Source: Crotalaria pallida
Taxonomy: Eukaryota > Streptophyta > Magnoliopsida > Fabales > Fabaceae
Assembly (NCBI GenBank): GCA_037953625.1
Contig: CM075649.1
Location: 95,485,290 to 95,549,289, forward strand
Length of the DNA stretch: 64,000 nt
Reading direction: 5' to 3'
How positions within the stretch are numbered: the stretch's first letter is position 1; every line of letters begins with the position of its first letter. Of this stretch, positions 34,661-46,107 are shown piece after piece. The position numbers and the translations under genes are program-made. The notes beneath the pieces are model-generated. The model searched no databases. It saw nothing but the letters and a program-made list of their open reading frames with translations, and was not told the DNA's origin.

Positions 34661-35374
34661 CTCAGTGTGACAACCTTCCGAATTACCCAAATTTAATATA
34701 GTATTTAAGCTATTATATTGGATAATATATGGACTTGTCAATGTTAAGAAAATAACTGAAATAAAATTTTCTTTTAAAGCGGGTGCACAAATCGTCACTT
34801 GGAAATCTTGGAGAGTAAAATCTAAATCATCTCAAAATCATTGTATCGAGTTCGGCGACTTCTGAAACCTTTTCACAAATAGGGTAACATTCGTTCTTTG
34901 GAAACATCTTTGTATCATACAAATAAGTAAAGTTACCCATGCTTTGTTCGATAAGACTGATACCATCAAATAATATTTATAGCCGAGCTCTTAAATAGAT
35001 TAAATCAGAGTAAGCGGAAATTATTGGACTATGCAACTGATAGTAGTATAAACATAGGTTTTATATATATAATAAGAGTCATAATACATAGCCCATAACA
35101 GAGTCTCCAAGTTCCAAAATATACAAGTCCATGAAACAGATCTACATCACAGTGTAACCACAACCCTAGAGTAATCCAAAAGTATATCTACAATATATAC
35201 ATAACCAAAACATAAACTCCAGGAGTAGTCACGTAGATCTGGCAGCATCAGATGTAGTAGTAGCAGTAGCAGTCTCCCAAAAGTAAAAGTAGTAGCATCA
35301 TCATCATCACAGCAGCAGCAAAGTATCCTCCACAGCCTCCACAACATCGGATCCTCGGATCCTCATCATATACC

Positions 35375-35857
35375 CTATACACATACCAAGGGATCATCGT
35401 CCCTCCAATCACTCCCAGTAGAATGCACGACAGGCTCGCTCCCACTCTCGTCCTCCACCGGATCCTCCTCGATCTCATCCGAGGGAGAGTGTTCCCTACC
35501 ACTGGGAACCGGGTCAGGTGATGGTGAAACCCTGACTGGGCTCCTCGGATCAGAAGGGGGAGTCTCCTCGCGGACGACTCTCGAGGTAAAAGGGTGAGAG
35601 CGGGTAGGTCGAAAACGAAAACTATGATAAGAGCGAGCTGGTCGCGTGGGAGGTGGTCCATGGTAAGTGTAAAACGGGGGTACATGCATAGTGTATATGA
35701 TGTGAATCCTAAATCTACGAGGACGGAATCGAATCAACGGGTTCGGGTGGTAGAAGGTAACCTCTACCTCTCCCTCGAACACCGCACGATGGTCCTCATA
35801 GATCCATGTGCCACTAGGAAGTGGCCGGATCTCGATGCAAGCAATGTAACGAGACAT
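35375..35857 (-). CDS. LTR-encoded ORF, family B, 160 aa (5' LTR copy)
   Basis: Same protein as 27171-27641 apart from a few residues. A changed stop codon adds LVCV at the C-terminus. The start is the ATG in CTTATAG|GTGATG. As the copy in the 5' LTR it would be the first long ORF of the genomic RNA, upstream of gag. Confidence 0.75.
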   Translation of the reverse strand: MSRYIACIEIRPLPSGTWIYEDHRAVFEGEVEVTFYHPNPLIRFRPRRFRIHIIYTMHVPPFYTYHGPPPTRPARSYHSFRFRPTRSHPFTSRVVREETPPSDPRSPVRVSPSPDPVPSGREHSPSDEIEEDPVEDESGSEPVVHSTGSDWRDDDPLVCV

Positions 35858-36584
35858 CACCTATAAGGGCATAGGGGTAAGCAATTCTATACACATAATC
35901 AACAGAGAATAAATTGTGCAATATGAGTATGTAAATATGCATCAATTAACAACAATCACATATATCACTTAGCAGTTAATTAATGCACATAGGATGCTCA
36001 CACTTATTCCATTTATCACAATTAATTTAGATGAGTGGCATGATGCATGACTTTAGCTCTCAAGCCTATCTCCATCATACTATGTCACTCTCTGACGTCC
36101 ATCCCTGACAACCCAGCACTCAACAGTGCGTTGTATTCCTAGGTATACAACAATTCGTACATTCACCTAGAATGTACACGACAAGCTTGGAATCCATGTC
36201 ACCCGAGCATATCCCGTCATCCAAACGGACCGTCATCCAAACGGTATAACCATATTGGCATCCACTAAGCCGACCACGCCAACGACGTGTCATCAAGCAA
36301 GCGTATTGGCACTCCCAGAGGCCCTCCACATGTTTAACAAAACATGAAATACGTCCTACCATCCAAACTCCCGAATGAATGCATTTTATCTTTTGGACTT
36401 AAGGGAAGTTGATTAATACTTTACAGGCCACCTAGGCTTATTTCTTTATCAAAAAGGACCGTCACCAAATGATCTATTTGTATTAATCAATTTCTCTAAG
36501 TCTTGATCCCTTGAACTATTATTAATAATTCCTTAATTAATTAAGTCAGAATTGAAAATGGTGTTTTCAGGTTCTGGGTAATTT

Positions 36585-36908
36585 ACTCGAGTAAAATTCA
36601 GTACACTCGAGTGTTCTCCAACTTTTCCAGATTACTCGAGTGTTCTTAAGATTACTCGAGTGTTCATGACTTTCTGGGGATTTGGGTTTCAAATTTATTA
36701 AATTACTCGAGTAGTTCATGGGTTACTCGAGTATTCATCATGATTTCCAGAATACTCGAGTCACCCCTGCATTACTCGAGTGGTTTTCCTTAACATGTTC
36801 CCAGGTCTTACTCGATACTCGAGTACTAGACACAATACTCGAGTGTTCTTGCTCAAATTACATTGTTTTACAAACATTTTACTCGAGTACCCTGTCCAAT
36901 ACTCGAGT
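36585..36908. repeat. Six ACTCGAGT pairs, each 20 bp apart (5' LTR)
   Basis: Twelve ACTCGAGT sites form six pairs, all 20 bp start to start. The site that is damaged at 28373 in the other LTR is intact here (36605), which supports the pair as the ancestral state. Confidence 0.87.
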
Positions 36909-37942
36909 GTTTCCCAGCAGAATAGGCTGAAATCTTAGTTTTAACACACCATTTTCAGTTCTACTCAATTCTAGTCCAATCCAGGGATCCACAAAGTTCA
37001 AATATCATAAATAGAACATGCTACAACACTCATTTCATATCAAAACACAGATTTGACAGAGGATTCAACAATTATGCATAAAATACACATTTTAACAACT
37101 CAACACCTCAAATTGCATAATAAGCACAATACTCATGAGGTAAAGTTCATTTAAGCTTGCATGCATGATTTAGAACTTGCTCAACACAGTTTTAAAGTAT
37201 GGATTGGTCTCCAAACCAAAGTTCCTATTCAATCTAAGCCCTTAGAGCCTCTTGGTGGCTCTCTAATGCATTTAATGGAATTTAAACTCTATCTAGTGTA
37301 CGAAATTACTTCCCCTTACCTCTTAGACGTGATTCAGCAAAGGATTTGCAAGAAAAAGACTCCTCAACACCCAGAACAGCTTAAATATCACATGCAGAGC
37401 AGTTGGAGTGCACCACCAAAATTGAATTGGTTCACACATGAAACAGAGATAAGAATTGGGGATTTTAGATTTTCTAGACTCTATGCAACATATACTAACT
37501 ATAGAAATCGAAGTTGGAACTCAAGGACTCGTGAGCTTACCAGAAATCGAAATTGAAGTAAGCTCCAGACAACACTTTGACCAGAAACAGCTTCACTTCC
37601 CAGCTCCAATTCTCCCAACACACTCACTCAATCCTCACGATTTTACTCTCTATACAAAGCTCGAGATGTGAGCTTCCTATCAGTGTTTGATTTGTGGTTC
37701 AATTCGGTTTAGAGAAGAAGAATCGTTAAAAACGATTTTAGAACCCTAATACTCGATTTTCACATGAATTTGGCAAAATGGGGTGTTGATGCATCAACCA
37801 GGGGTTTAAATACATAGCCAAGCTATCCATGCAGCTCGACACGCAGATTGGGACGTGGTTTGGAGGCTGTTTTCGTGTCAAAACGATGATAACTCGGTGT
37901 TGACTCATCAACCGCACTAACTCGTGCAAGTTTACCCAGAAT

Positions 37943-37970
37943 ACTCGAGTATTCAGAATAATACTCGAGT
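37943..37970. promoter_or_regulatory. ACTCGAGT pair upstream of the B promoter (5' LTR)
   Basis: Same as 29713-29740; 20 bp between the two sites. Confidence 0.78.
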
Positions 37971-38237
37971 GTTTTGCCCAGATTTTGAAAAATAATTATT
38001 TTATTTACTTTCCCTCCAAAACCTTTCCTATAATTGCTTCTAGGTCCCTACCCAGGGACTAATATGAAAAACTCCTATTTTATACATTACTATATTTATT
38101 AAATAATTTCACACACCTAAGCTAGTCACATGAACACATATTTTAATCAAGGATTAACATAGAAACCATTAATTATAATTAAATTATAATTAACATTTCA
38201 TTAATCGGGGATTAAAATTTTGGGGTGTTACAGTAAC

Positions 38238-38483
38238 AACCTCAACAATGGTAATACTCGCAGTAATGGAAATGGTGAAAAATGTCAAGGAGGAGTGATT
38301 CCTTTATGCAATCACTGCAATAGGAACCATTATGGACCGAACTGCCCTTATGAAAACCCGAACTGCTTTAACTACAACAAACCAGAACACATCTCAAAAG
38401 ATTGCCCTGAGCCAAGACGTGAATTAGGTTCTAATCGGCTCGCTGGGATACGGAAGGGTCTCCGATATGATCAGAAGAAGTAA
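38238..38483 (+). pseudogene. gag: Element D gag remnant, right part with zinc knuckle
   Basis: Continues the frame of 26190-26450 once element B and one target-site copy are set aside. An Asn/Gly-rich linker is followed by a CNHC-H-C cluster and a knuckle-like CFNYNKPEHISKDC, in which the second Cys is Tyr, then a stop at 38483. No protease or polymerase follows. The layout of linker, first cluster and knuckle resembles the gag end of elements A and B. Confidence 0.7.
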
Positions 38484-38807
38484 CACCAGTGTCTACGTTT
38501 GTGCCTTAGGAATTTTTCGTTGTTTTAAGTGTTGTGATGAATTGTTTAAATGGTGTGGAGTTATCCACTAGTTGTGTTTGCTTCTTTGTGAGGAATTTAT
38601 CATAAGTTGTCTCTTGATTGGTAATATCGAGGGATTATTCCTTCTTTTGTTTTTCCTATGATATAATAATGTTGATATTTTGTGAGATCGATGAATGTTT
38701 GTGCTTAAGTATGCTGTATAGAACTTATTGTGAGACTGTAGAAACCAGTTATTAGAAAAAGTGTGGTACTTTAAAGACTGCTAGAGGTGAATTGAGTTCA
38801 AGTCAAA
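38484..38807 (+). other. Element D internal noncoding sequence, part 1
   Basis: AT-rich sequence after the gag stop and before the C1 insertion. I see no coding remnant of pol. It ends with the TCAAA target site of C1. Confidence 0.6.
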
Positions 38808-39512
38808 TGTAACACTCCTTGTATATCATCTTACTTTATAAGAAAAGTAAGAAGTTTATGAAAACTTGGACTTGTTATCGTTGGAAAAAGACCTGAAAAT
38901 AATAATTTTCCCTTCCCTTGAAAATTCCTTTTCACAAACACTTGATTAGTAATGAGGTTGACGAACAAAATCAGAGTTTGCGGAAACATAGTAAAATCAT
39001 CATATTATACCCCCAAAATATATCAAGTGTAACAAGTCCATTAATACCAAATAAGTATAATTATGAAACTGAATTCCTCTTATGATACATTTTTCCAAAA
39101 TATGTATCATATAAATTCTATTAGAATAGAAATGTTATAGAGCTGGTCACTGGTCCTTTGTCCAAACATCCTTCTGGTCGGATCCTCGATATCTGCACAA
39201 CGGGTTCCCAACCCACACTTTCTACACTCTGCATGCACCTAAGAGACATCTCCCTTTACAAATTCTTGTGCAAGCTAGATGCACTATCAACACCTAATAA
39301 GGGCATGGGGGTTAGCTATACATATTCGCATAATCAAATGAGAATAAAACTAACATCCACAAGTCAACATGTAGCAAATCATGATGCATAATCATATGAG
39401 CACACCCGGTTAATCATCATAATTCTTTCATTGCAGGTGGCATGATGCATGATTTCCTTCCACAACTGAGGCCTCTAAAAGTCCATCTTGGACGTCCATC
39501 CAATACACCGTT

Positions 39513-40160
39513 GTGTTCCCGGAACACTGACATTCGTTCCCAGAACGTAATGCCAAACCATACTTGGATAAATACGCAACACTCCCAGAGTGTGCAACAC
39601 GTTCCCAGAACGTGTAGCAAACCATACTTGGATAAATAAGCATCACTCCCAGAGTGTACATCACGTTCCCAGAACGCATAAAAACCAGGTCCCGGACACT
39701 GGCCACATATCTATAATGTCTCATCAAGTAGGTTGCATATCAATGTGTTCCCAGAACACTAACATACGTTCCCAGAACGTATAAAACCAGGTCCCAGACA
39801 CTGGCCACATATCTATAATGTGTCATCAAGTAGGTTATAATTTGGTACTCCCGGAGTACCATCCTCATAATCCCAGAATATGATAAACGTTCCTACCAAC
39901 CAAACTTCCATTCTATATGAATGCACAATCATCAAGGTTGGTTTTATCTTTAATTCTATTATTATACCAACGTGTTCCCAGAACACTCACATACGTTCCC
40001 AGAACGTATCGCAAACCATACTTGGAATAAAATCAAGCACCACTCCCAGAGTGTGCATCACGTTCCCAGAACGTGTCTAAGAAACCATGTCCCAGACAAT
40101 GGCCACATTCCCAGAATGTGTCATCAAGTTGGTTGCATCGGTTTAGTACTCCTAGAGTAC
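39513..40160. repeat. Expanded inverted-repeat array in C1
   Basis: About fifteen palindromes of the TYC..GRA type lie in 650 bp, among them GTGTTCCCGGAACAC (39513), CGTTC-CCA-GAACG (several), CACTC-CCA-GAGTG, CCAGGTCCCGGACACTGG (39685), GTACTCCCGGAGTAC and GTACTCCTAGAGTAC (40146). Partial duplication of a block ending TCATCAAGTAGGTT (near 39681, 39781 and, diverged, 40080) enlarged the array. Confidence 0.8.
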
Positions 40161-40440
40161 AGGGTCGTGTACCCCGAATATCACAAACAATCCTTGCCAA
40201 CCTATTTCATCACCTTTCTCTATGCATGCATTGCATACATAATTACTAAGGTTGGTCTTTCCATTAATTACTGTGATTTAGAAATGTTCCAATTTCTCTT
40301 TTGAATGATTTATTTGAGGTATAGTCTTTGACACAAAATTCTCCTTTGAATATTCTCAAAACATGCCCTTAAACTTAGATTGGGTAAAACAAAATCAATG
40401 GTATTCAAAAACTTAACTTTTTATTTTTCAGATTCAGGTA

Positions 40441-40473
40441 CTAACCGGTTACAGTTTCAGGCTAACCGGTTAG
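40441..40473. promoter_or_regulatory. Paired palindrome, 21 bp spacing (C1)
   Basis: TAACCGGTTA occurs twice, centres 21 bp apart. Confidence 0.75.
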
Positions 40474-40816
40474 AATTACAAACCTGAACGGTTTACCATT
40501 GTAATTCAGAAAACCCTTTTTCTTGAATTCCCTACCCAATCCATAAACCAGTTTAACAATGTTTATACCTCAAAACCACTATTTATATCATTCAAAAGTC
40601 TAAATCACATTTCATTGTCCAATGAGCATAATTTCCTCTTGAAACTATCTCATTACCTTAAGGTATTAACTCTCAATTTTCAATCTGAATTATTACAATA
40701 AAATCAACTTCATTTCAGATTGAATTCCAGTGAAATTAGGGTCTAGATTTGAGTAACATTGATGAGACCACAGAACTGATTTCAGAAACTTATTTTCTTT
40801 GACAATTTTACAGTGT

Positions 40817-40849
40817 CTAACCGGTTACAATTATCGAGTAACCGGTTAG
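40817..40849. promoter_or_regulatory. Paired palindrome, 21 bp spacing (C1)
   Basis: TAACCGGTTA occurs twice, centres 21 bp apart, with a different spacer. Confidence 0.75.
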
Positions 40850-41905
40850 ATTGTGCAGTCAGCACACTGAAATATGAGGTTTTGCAAACCATTTCTTTCC
40901 TTACTCAAATCTAACCAATTTCAACATTCAAAAGAGTTCATATACCTTAAGTAAACATGTTTAATCACAAAAACACCTTCACCTTGCATGCATTCAATTT
41001 GGATACTCAAATTGCACATAATTGCACATATTTCACAACTTAATGCATCAATTCACATAATATCCAATTAAGTCATGAAATCAACATCAACATAGCTTGC
41101 ATGCATCCAGATAACATTTCTCAAAACAACAATTGAGCTCAAATTGGTCTCCAAGCCATTTAACCGTTTCAACTTATGCCCTTTGAGTCTCTTGGTGACT
41201 CATCCTATATTCTACCACAATTTATTCTCATTCTAGAAAATAGTAAGCTTCCCCCTTACCTCTAGATCGATTGAGAACAAAGACTTCACAGAGAATTGAG
41301 TTTGAACACCAAAATCCACTAATTCCCCTTCTCTGCTGGACATGCAACACAGTTTCGGTGGGTTCCCAAAATCAGAGAATTTGACATAGAAAACATGCAT
41401 CAAAATTGGGGAAAATAGTTAGGACTTAATCTCTGCAACATGCTAAAGAGATTAGGAAAGATTTGAGACCAAGGAATAGCAGGAGCTTACCAAAACCAGA
41501 GCTCAAACCTGGCTTCCAGAAACAAGAATAACACTGAACCAGTTTTCAAACTTCAACTTCAGGGATTGATTTCTTCTTCCACACACACTTTTAGCTTACA
41601 AATTTTATATCAACACGAAGCTCTGGATGTAAGCTTCGTGTTCGTGTATCACTCAAAGTCCCACTCCTCACACAGAAGAAGAATCAAGCCAGACGAATCT
41701 AGAACCCTAGAACAGAGGATTTTCCAACTAACACTCACCAAAACCTTGATTTTGATCTGAATTCCAGCTTTTATAGCGAAATCGGCCTCTCATGCATGGC
41801 GACACGCGTCTCCCACTATGAATCGAGTGGGATTCGTGGCGAATTCTGGGTTAAAACGCGTGATTACTCATCAAACGCACTAACCCAGTTTTCTGAGTTC
41901 ATCAT

Positions 41906-41938
41906 GTAACCGGTTACAAAGCCCCTCTAACCGGTTAT
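41906..41938. promoter_or_regulatory. Promoter-proximal paired palindrome (C1)
   Basis: TAACCGGTTA occurs twice, centres 21 bp apart, upstream of the minus-strand TATAAAAG box. Confidence 0.75.
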
Positions 41939-42199
41939 ATACTAGTAAAATTCAAAAATTAATAATTTAATTACTCTTTCTTCAAAAACCTTTTTAATAT
42001 TGCAATTAGGTCCCAACCCAAGGACTAAATTACAATATTCACATTGTTGTACAAAATAACCATATAAAAATATAATATTTTTATATAATAAAAACACATA
42101 ATGTACAAAAACTAAAACCTTCAAAATCAATTATAAAATAATTGTTATAATTATTTTATTGGTTATTTGGGAGACGAAAATTAGGGGTGTTACATCAAA

Positions 42200-43147
42200 G
42201 CAGTACCCTACTTCATTCTCATTTTTCATGAAAACCCAATTACCCTTTGATCTAATTAATGAACTTGATTTTCGCATTTTTGCAATAATTCGATCCTTTC
42301 AAACAAAAAGGGCTTCCTTTTGTCAAAAAATGCCTAACCTAATGATCACATTTCGTCAAACTATTCGACCAAGTACCAAATATCAGTAAAATTCAAAGTT
42401 CTTTTCTCGAATCCTCGTGACTAAAACATAACCCTACCACATAAAGTTATGAAGGAAGTAACACTTGTATGCATAGCACATGAATTTTAGGAGGCTGAAG
42501 GGACAAGGTGATGATATAAGTGTGTACAAACCTAGGAATTTTGGGAATATTGGTTTAGAGTCGGTCCCTAAGTGGTGCTAAGAAAGAAATTAGTGAGTCA
42601 AAAGTCGAGTAGTTAGAAGGTAATCATAGTCTTAGGGTGGGCTTTGATGTAAGGTTATAAGCTTGATCAAAGTTGGGGAGAAAAAGGTTAAGTAGAGTCT
42701 ATGTTAGAAAAGTGTAGTGACAAGTACCCGTACGGCATAAGTGGTTTGAGAATAAGCAGTAACTCAGATGGTGATTATGGTTTTGATATGCATACAAGAA
42801 ATTACTTCTGCATTGACACCAAGTTCGAAAATAACAAACTCTTCTTATCAAGTCTATTATGTAAATACCAATATCCCTTATGAACAATTCGTACCCACTT
42901 ACCTTTAATGCTCCTAGTCTGACCCAAACTACTATTGAAACCAGACACAATTGATATCTATTGCCTACCCTTGAACTTGACTCAATTCGACTCCCGCGCG
43001 GCGTTACCAGTAAAAGAGTAGTAATCGACAAAGACATCGAGGGAAGGAGATACTCTTGAAGAAAGAAAAAGTGATAACCTTGTTTGTTTCATTGCTTGTC
43101 TCTGTGCGTATTTCTCGGGGACGAGAAATCTCTAAGTTGGGGAGGAT
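42200..43147 (+). other. Element D internal noncoding sequence, part 2
   Basis: Lies between the C1 insertion and the D 3' LTR and holds no recognisable pol domain. It ends with a GGGGACGAGAAA block and the purine tract AGTTGGGGAGGAT, the usual end of a Ty3/gypsy internal region. Counting the three pieces, the D internal region is about 2.1 kb, far shorter than its LTR. Confidence 0.65.
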
Positions 43148-43249
43148 TGTGAGACCCACAATTTTACCCAAAGTAATTGTGAATTTATATTTGAAATTAA
43201 ATTATTATATTTGATTTTGGTACTTGGAATTAATTAAAATAGTATGAGT

Positions 43250-43283
<34 letters not shown>

Positions 43284-44739
43284 CACGTGGTATATATATT
43301 ATATATATGCATATCAATGTTTTCCCTAATATATTTAAATAAAATATTTTAAGGTATAGTATTTGATTTAAATAATCTTAGAAGATGAAATGCCTTTTGA
43401 AGGATTAAAGTATATATCCTATCTTCAGAAATTCATATCTTTTCAACCGTACGTCGAAAATTTACAAATGATATGTCAAAACGACCGTATCGAAGCGTAG
43501 ATTATGAAAATATAAAGCTTGGATTTTTATTTTGGAGTTTTCGAAATTTTATCACTGCTACAGTATTGAACGAATTTTTGAGTTTTAAGTGTAAAGGTAT
43601 GGTTTTAATGCATTTAATGACCTTTTGACTCAAGTGTATTTTATTTTGAAAACAAAAATACATTTCTGAGGTTTTCTATTGGGACACTGTCCAAATAAAA
43701 TATATTTTCGTATTTCCTTTATTACAAATTTATTTGAAAGCTTATGAAGTACATTTTTGAAGGAAATGATCTTAGAGCTTCAAAAATTCATAACTTTCAA
43801 ACTGTAAGTCCAAAAATTATAAAATTTATATGAAAACGATCGTATTAAAATGTAGTATTTGAATATTTGAAAATAAAATTTGTATTTTGGCATCTACGAA
43901 AAAGTACTGTACAGTAGAGAAAAACGAATTTTTGGTATTTTTAACTTAGAAAAATTATTTTGGAGCATGAAATAAATTATTGGACTATAAAGTAATTTTA
44001 TTTATATATTTAAATATTTATCTAAATGCCTACTGTAACACTCCTTGTATATCATCTTACTTTATAATAAAAGTAAGAAGTTTATGAAAACTTGGACTTG
44101 TTATCGTTGGAAAAAGGTCTGAAAATAATAATTTTCCCTTCCCTTGAAAATTCTTTTTCACAAACACTTGATTAGTAATGAGGTTGACTAAAAAAATCAG
44201 AGTTTGCGGAAACATAGTAAAATCATCATATTGTACCCCCAAAATATATCAAGTGTAACAAGTCCATTGATACCAAATAAGTATAATTATGAAACTGAAT
44301 TCCTCTTATGATATTTTTTTCCAAAATATGTATCATATAAGTTCTATTAAAAATAGAAATGTCATAGAGCTGGTCACTGGTCCTTTGTCCAAACATCCTT
44401 CTGGTCGGATCCTCGATATCTGCACAACGGGTTCCCAATCCACACTTTCTATACTCTGCATGCACCTAAGGGACATCTCCCTTTACTGATTCTTGTGCAA
44501 GCTAGATGCACGATCAACACCTAATAAGGGCATGGGGGTTAGCTACACATATTCGCATAATCAAATGAGAATAAAACTAACATCCACAAGTTAACATGTA
44601 GCAAATCATGATGCATAATCATATGAGCACACCCGGTTAATCATAACAATTCTTTCAATGCAGGTGGCATGATGCATGATTTCCTTCCACAACCGAGGCC
44701 TCTAAAAGTCCATCTTGGACGTCCATCCAATACACCCTT

Positions 44740-45420
44740 GTGTTCCCGAAACACCGACATTCGTTCCCAGAACGTAATGCCGAACCATACTTGGATAATA
44801 CGCATCACTCCCAGAGTGTGCACCACGTTCCCAGAACGTGTAGCAAACCATACTTGAAATAATAAGCACCACTCCCAGAGTGTGCACCACGTTCCCAGAA
44901 CGCATACGTTCCCAGAACGCATACGTTCCCAGAACGCAAAAAAACCAGGTCCCAGACACTGGCCACATATCTATAATGTGTCATCAAGTAGGTTGCATAT
45001 CAATGTGTTCCCAGAACACTAACATACGTTCCCAGAACGTATAAAACCAGGTCCCAGACACTGGCCACATATCTATAATGTGTCATCAAGTAGGTTATAA
45101 TTTGGTACACCCGGAGTACCCTCCTCATATTCCCAGAATATGATAATCGTTCCTACCAACCAAACTTCCATTCTATATGAATGCACAATCATCAAGGTTG
45201 GTTTTATCTTTAATTCTATTATTATACCAACGTGTTCCCAGAACACTCACATACGTTCCCAGAACGCATCGCAAACCATACTTGGAATAAAATCAAGCAC
45301 CACTCCCAGAGTGTGCACCACGTTCCCAGAACGTGTCCAAGAAACCATGTCCCAGACAATGGCCACATTCCCATAATGTGTCATCAAGTTGGTTGCATTA
45401 GTTTAGTACTCCTAGAGTAC
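44740..45420. repeat. Expanded inverted-repeat array in C2
   Basis: Same set of palindromes as C1. One stretch (44889-44938) has CGTTC-CCA-GAACG three times in close succession, so copy number varies between C copies. Confidence 0.78.
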
Positions 45421-45699
45421 GGGGTCAAGTACCCGAACATCACAAACTATCCTTGCCAACCTATTTCATTACCTTTCTCTATGCATGCCTTGCATACATA
45501 ATTACTAAGGTTGGTCTTTCCATTAATTACTGTGATTTAGAAATATTCCAATTTCTCTTTTGAATGATTTCTTTGAGGTATAGTCTTTGACACAAAATTT
45601 TCCTTTGAATTATCCCAAAACATGCCCTTAAACTTAGATTGAGTAAAACAAAGTCAATGGTATTCAAAAACTTAACTTTTTATTTTTCAGATTCAGGTA

Positions 45700-45732
45700 C
45701 TAACCGGTTACAGTTCCAGGCTAACCGGTTAG
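45700..45732. promoter_or_regulatory. Paired palindrome, 21 bp spacing (C2)
   Basis: TAACCGGTTA occurs twice, centres 21 bp apart. Confidence 0.75.
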
Positions 45733-46074
45733 AATTACAGACCTGAACTGTTTACCATTGTAATTCAGAAAACCCTTTTTCTTAAATTCCCTACCCAATC
45801 CATAAACCAGTTTAACAATGTTTATACCTCAAACCCACTGTTTATATCATTCAAAAGTCTAAATCACCTTTCATTGTCCAATGAGCATAATTTCCTCTTG
45901 AAACTATCTCATTACCTTAAGGTATTAACTCTTTAACTGCAATCTGAACTATAACAGTGAAATCAACTTATTTTCATATTGTTTTCCATGAAATTAAGGC
46001 CTAGATTTGAGTTGGATTTATAAGACCACAATGCTGATTTTGTAAACTTATTTTCTTTTGTATTTTAACAGTGT

Positions 46075-46107
46075 CTAACCGGTTACGAATATCGAGTAAC
46101 CGGTTAG
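46075..46107. promoter_or_regulatory. Paired palindrome, 21 bp spacing (C2)
   Basis: TAACCGGTTA occurs twice, centres 21 bp apart. Confidence 0.75.

Larger units (their letters stand above)
26451..38232 (-). mobile_element. Element B, complete minus-strand chromovirus (11.8 kb)
   Basis: Two LTRs of about 3.56 kb flank a gag-pol region with primer binding site and polypurine tract. The 5-bp target duplication GTAAC is at 26446-26450 and 38233-38237. Removing B restores an open gag frame of element D, so the insertion point is certain. The LTRs differ at few sites, including a 16-bp duplication near 36220, so the insertion looks recent. Confidence 0.95.
34666..38232 (-). mobile_element. Element B 5' LTR
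   Basis: Near-identical partner of 26451-30001. It carries its own LTR ORF, predicted intron (35861-37540), six-pair cluster (36585-36908), promoter-proximal pair (37943-37970) and inverted repeats (36116-36177). Confidence 0.94.
38808..42194 (-). mobile_element. Solo LTR C1 (3.4 kb, minus strand)
   Basis: Begins TGTAACACTCC and ends GGGGTGTTACA, with the 5-bp target duplication TCAAA at 38803-38807 and 42195-42199 and no internal region: a solo LTR inside element D. On the minus strand it has a TATAAAAG box (41775-41768), a GTAAGC donor at 41490 and an acceptor-like TTATTAG|GTG near 39296, so the layout follows family A. The LTR ORF itself is missing: after the acceptor only a trace (HLACT) of the N-terminus is seen before unrelated sequence with short frames. 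Confidence 0.92.

Noticed and set aside
42699..43037. 112-aa minus-strand frame in the D internal region
   Set aside because: No domain, low-complexity content, on the strand opposite to D; probably chance.
42195..44033. C1 and C2 as the two LTRs of one element with a 1.8-kb internal region
   Set aside because: Each has its own target duplication, and the sequence between lacks primer site and purine tract in the required orientation; it is element D.
44226..44465. 79-aa minus-strand frame in C2 near the lost LTR ORF position
   Set aside because: The matching frame in C1 is not open, and short alternative frames exist in each copy; no sign of a shared protein.
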